In this document: piece after piece, positions 5,487-6,343 of the stretch
Position numbering within the stretch: position 1 is the stretch's first letter
How the letters are laid out: every line of letters starts with the position of its first letter
Assembly (NCBI GenBank): GCA_021295935.1
Contig: JAGWBL010000065.1
Location: 1 to 6,343 of the forward strand
Reading direction: 5' to 3'
Length of the DNA: 6,343 bases
Source of the DNA: Pseudomonadales bacterium
GTDB taxonomy: Bacteria > Pseudomonadota > Gammaproteobacteria > Pseudomonadales > Azotimanducaceae
The notes under the pieces: generated by a model
What the model saw: the letters and a program-made list of their open reading frames with translations, nothing else
Databases searched by the model: none
What the model was told of the DNA's origin: nothing
Translations under genes and position numbers: made by a program

Positions 5487-6139
5487 GCCATGCTCTGCAT
5501 CAACTCTGGAAGAAAACGCACCGTCGGCACACTCGCACATTGCGGAGGCAGCGTCATGTCGGGCTGATCGACCAGGAACACCCGGCCCATCCCCCACTCC
5601 TGGGCGCAGGCAACTACGGGGAGCGAGTCATCGACCAGTACGGTTCGACGGGGATCGAGGCCCTCTCGTTTCCCGAGGATGCGCCAGAAGTCGAAATGCT
5701 GCTTGGTCGACCCGATGTCGAACGCCGAGTGGGTCGCATCGACCTCTCGTGTGAAACCGAGCATCTCATCCTTGACGGCAAGCGCATGAGGGTGAGCATT
5801 CGAGACAATCATCACCTGCTTCCGGCATTCGCGGGAGAAGCGCAGGAACTGAAGTGAACCGTTCCGATACATGACGAGATGGCGCAGCTCGCGATGGACC
5901 TGAACGATGTCGTCCGAGAAAGTCTGAGACCAGTGCTCGACCGAGTAGTAGGAGAGATCCGGACGTTCGCACCGCGCAGACTCGATCACTTCAGCCAGAG
6001 TCTCTGACCCCACCCCCAGCCGTCGGGCAGCTTGCCGGGGGACCTCAAGCCGCCATAGGTAGTTGTCGAATGCGAGATCGAAGACAGTGCCATCCAGGTC
6101 CAGCAAGACGATGTCAGTTTCCGACCAACGCAGCACCAT
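5483..6139 (-). CDS. yrfG: HAD-superfamily hydrolase, YrfG-type IMP/GMP 5'-nucleotidase
   Basis: E. coli YrfG dephosphorylates purine nucleotides such as IMP and GMP. This 218-residue protein (E. coli about 222) shows the four HAD motifs in order: nucleophile and acid/base DLDGT (14-18, within VLLDLDGTVFDLAFDNYLW), Ser113 in IVSNAHPHALAVK, Lys146, and the Mg-binding pair Asp170/Asp171 in VLVDDS. The DLAFDNY and SNAHPHALAVK stretches are shared with YrfG rather than with general phosphoglycolate phosphatases. The helical cap would lie between motif I and Ser113. ATG 6139 is chosen because the N-terminus then matches the family and GGAG (6149-6152) lies 9 bases upstream; the frame extends to 6229, but the extra 30 residues look non-coding. 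Its stop overlaps the hslR start by 4 bases, a pairing also known from E. coli. The substrate is inferred from family membership and synteny only. Confidence 0.9.
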   Translation of the reverse strand: MVLRWSETDIVLLDLDGTVFDLAFDNYLWRLEVPRQAARRLGVGSETLAEVIESARCERPDLSYYSVEHWSQTFSDDIVQVHRELRHLVMYRNGSLQFLRFSRECRKQVMIVSNAHPHALAVKDEMLGFTREVDATHSAFDIGSTKQHFDFWRILGKREGLDPRRTVLVDDSLPVVACAQEWGMGRVFLVDQPDMTLPPQCASVPTVRFLPELMQSMA

Positions 6140-6343
6140 CCCACTATACTCCGATCGCTCATGCAGCCTTCGCCGTGATTTGTCTCGAGGTCTGCCCTTT
6201 GGGACCCTGAAGGCAGCCGGATCCTGCATCCAGTAGCGGAGAGCAGGTCAGGGAGGCGCCGACTGTCTCGGGCAAGTCCGCATTCGCCCACCATGCAGCT
6301 TGAGTTGGCATCCAGCGATCTGTTCGCGAGCAGTGTCCCGATC
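6140..6343. other. Upstream region of yrfG, no supported gene
   Basis: These 204 bases hold the yrfG Shine-Dalgarno sequence (GGAG, minus, 6149-6152) but no convincing promoter for it: a TATAGT on the minus strand (6148-6143) is only 3 bases from the ATG, too close to serve that start. Two weak coding possibilities exist. A plus-strand ATG at 6293 opens 17 codons to the window edge without a Shine-Dalgarno sequence. A minus-strand frame is open from the window edge to a TGA at 6159, 19 bases before yrfG, and could be the tail of an upstream gene. Neither resembles a family I know. An imperfect CTGCC/GGCAG repeat (6192-6196 and 6212-6216) is the only other structure seen. Confidence 0.4.

Noticed and set aside
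6143..6150. Back-to-back -10-like boxes (TATAGT minus, TATACT plus) before yrfG
   Set aside because: The minus-strand box is 3 bases from the yrfG ATG and cannot serve that start; no matching -35 box is seen for either direction.
6140..6229. 30-residue N-terminal extension of the YrfG-type protein
   Set aside because: The family N-terminus and the GGAG site fit ATG 6139; the extension is basic, unlike the family, and has no ribosome site.
6159..6342. Minus-strand frame open from the window edge to 6159, possible tail of an upstream gene
   Set aside because: About 60 residues with no recognisable motif and no clear codon-position bias; the spacing to yrfG is plausible, but that alone is not enough.
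6293..6343. Plus-strand ATG with 17 open codons at the right edge
   Set aside because: No Shine-Dalgarno sequence, no recognisable N-terminus, and too short to judge.

Overview
The window looks like ordinary core-genome DNA from a gammaproteobacterium, probably an environmental or uncultured one. The evidence is a class I (E. coli-type) GshA of nearly the same length as the E. coli enzyme, an Hsp15 (HslR) closely matching the enterobacterial family, an IMP/GMP-nucleotidase-like HAD protein, and a yrfG-hslR-pckA gene order that recalls the E. coli yrfG-hslR-hslO-pckA neighbourhood. Base composition is moderately GC-rich and long antisense open frames are common, which is a by-product of that composition. 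I see no tRNA, rRNA, CRISPR array, insertion sequence, integrase or phage gene.

Layout, left to right: positions 1-110 hold a possible start of a leftward gene. hpd (4-hydroxyphenylpyruvate dioxygenase) runs leftward from 1172 to 111. A 38-bp divergent control region separates it from a rightward MarR-family regulator (1211-1678). After a 50-bp convergent gap come four genes, all leftward (transcribed from right to left): yrfG (6139-5483), hslR (5486-5079), pckA (4930-3365) and gshA (3288-1729). The last 204 bp (6140-6343) contain no gene I can support.

Functionally there are two units. The first is tyrosine catabolism: HPPD makes homogentisate, and the divergent MarR protein is very likely its repressor, because two abutting palindromes lie on the hpd start site and the -10 element. 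The second is a housekeeping cluster: a nucleotidase translationally coupled to a ribosome-rescue RNA-binding protein, then gluconeogenic PEP carboxykinase, then the first enzyme of glutathione synthesis. The hslO (Hsp33) gene expected between hslR and pckA is absent.

I found no undescribed system here. The part most worth attention is the compact hpd/marR control region, where a near-consensus hpd promoter, candidate operators and a probably leaderless marR start share about 50 bp, with the hpd -35 box inside the marR coding sequence. All functional calls rest on reading motifs by eye; no database search was run.
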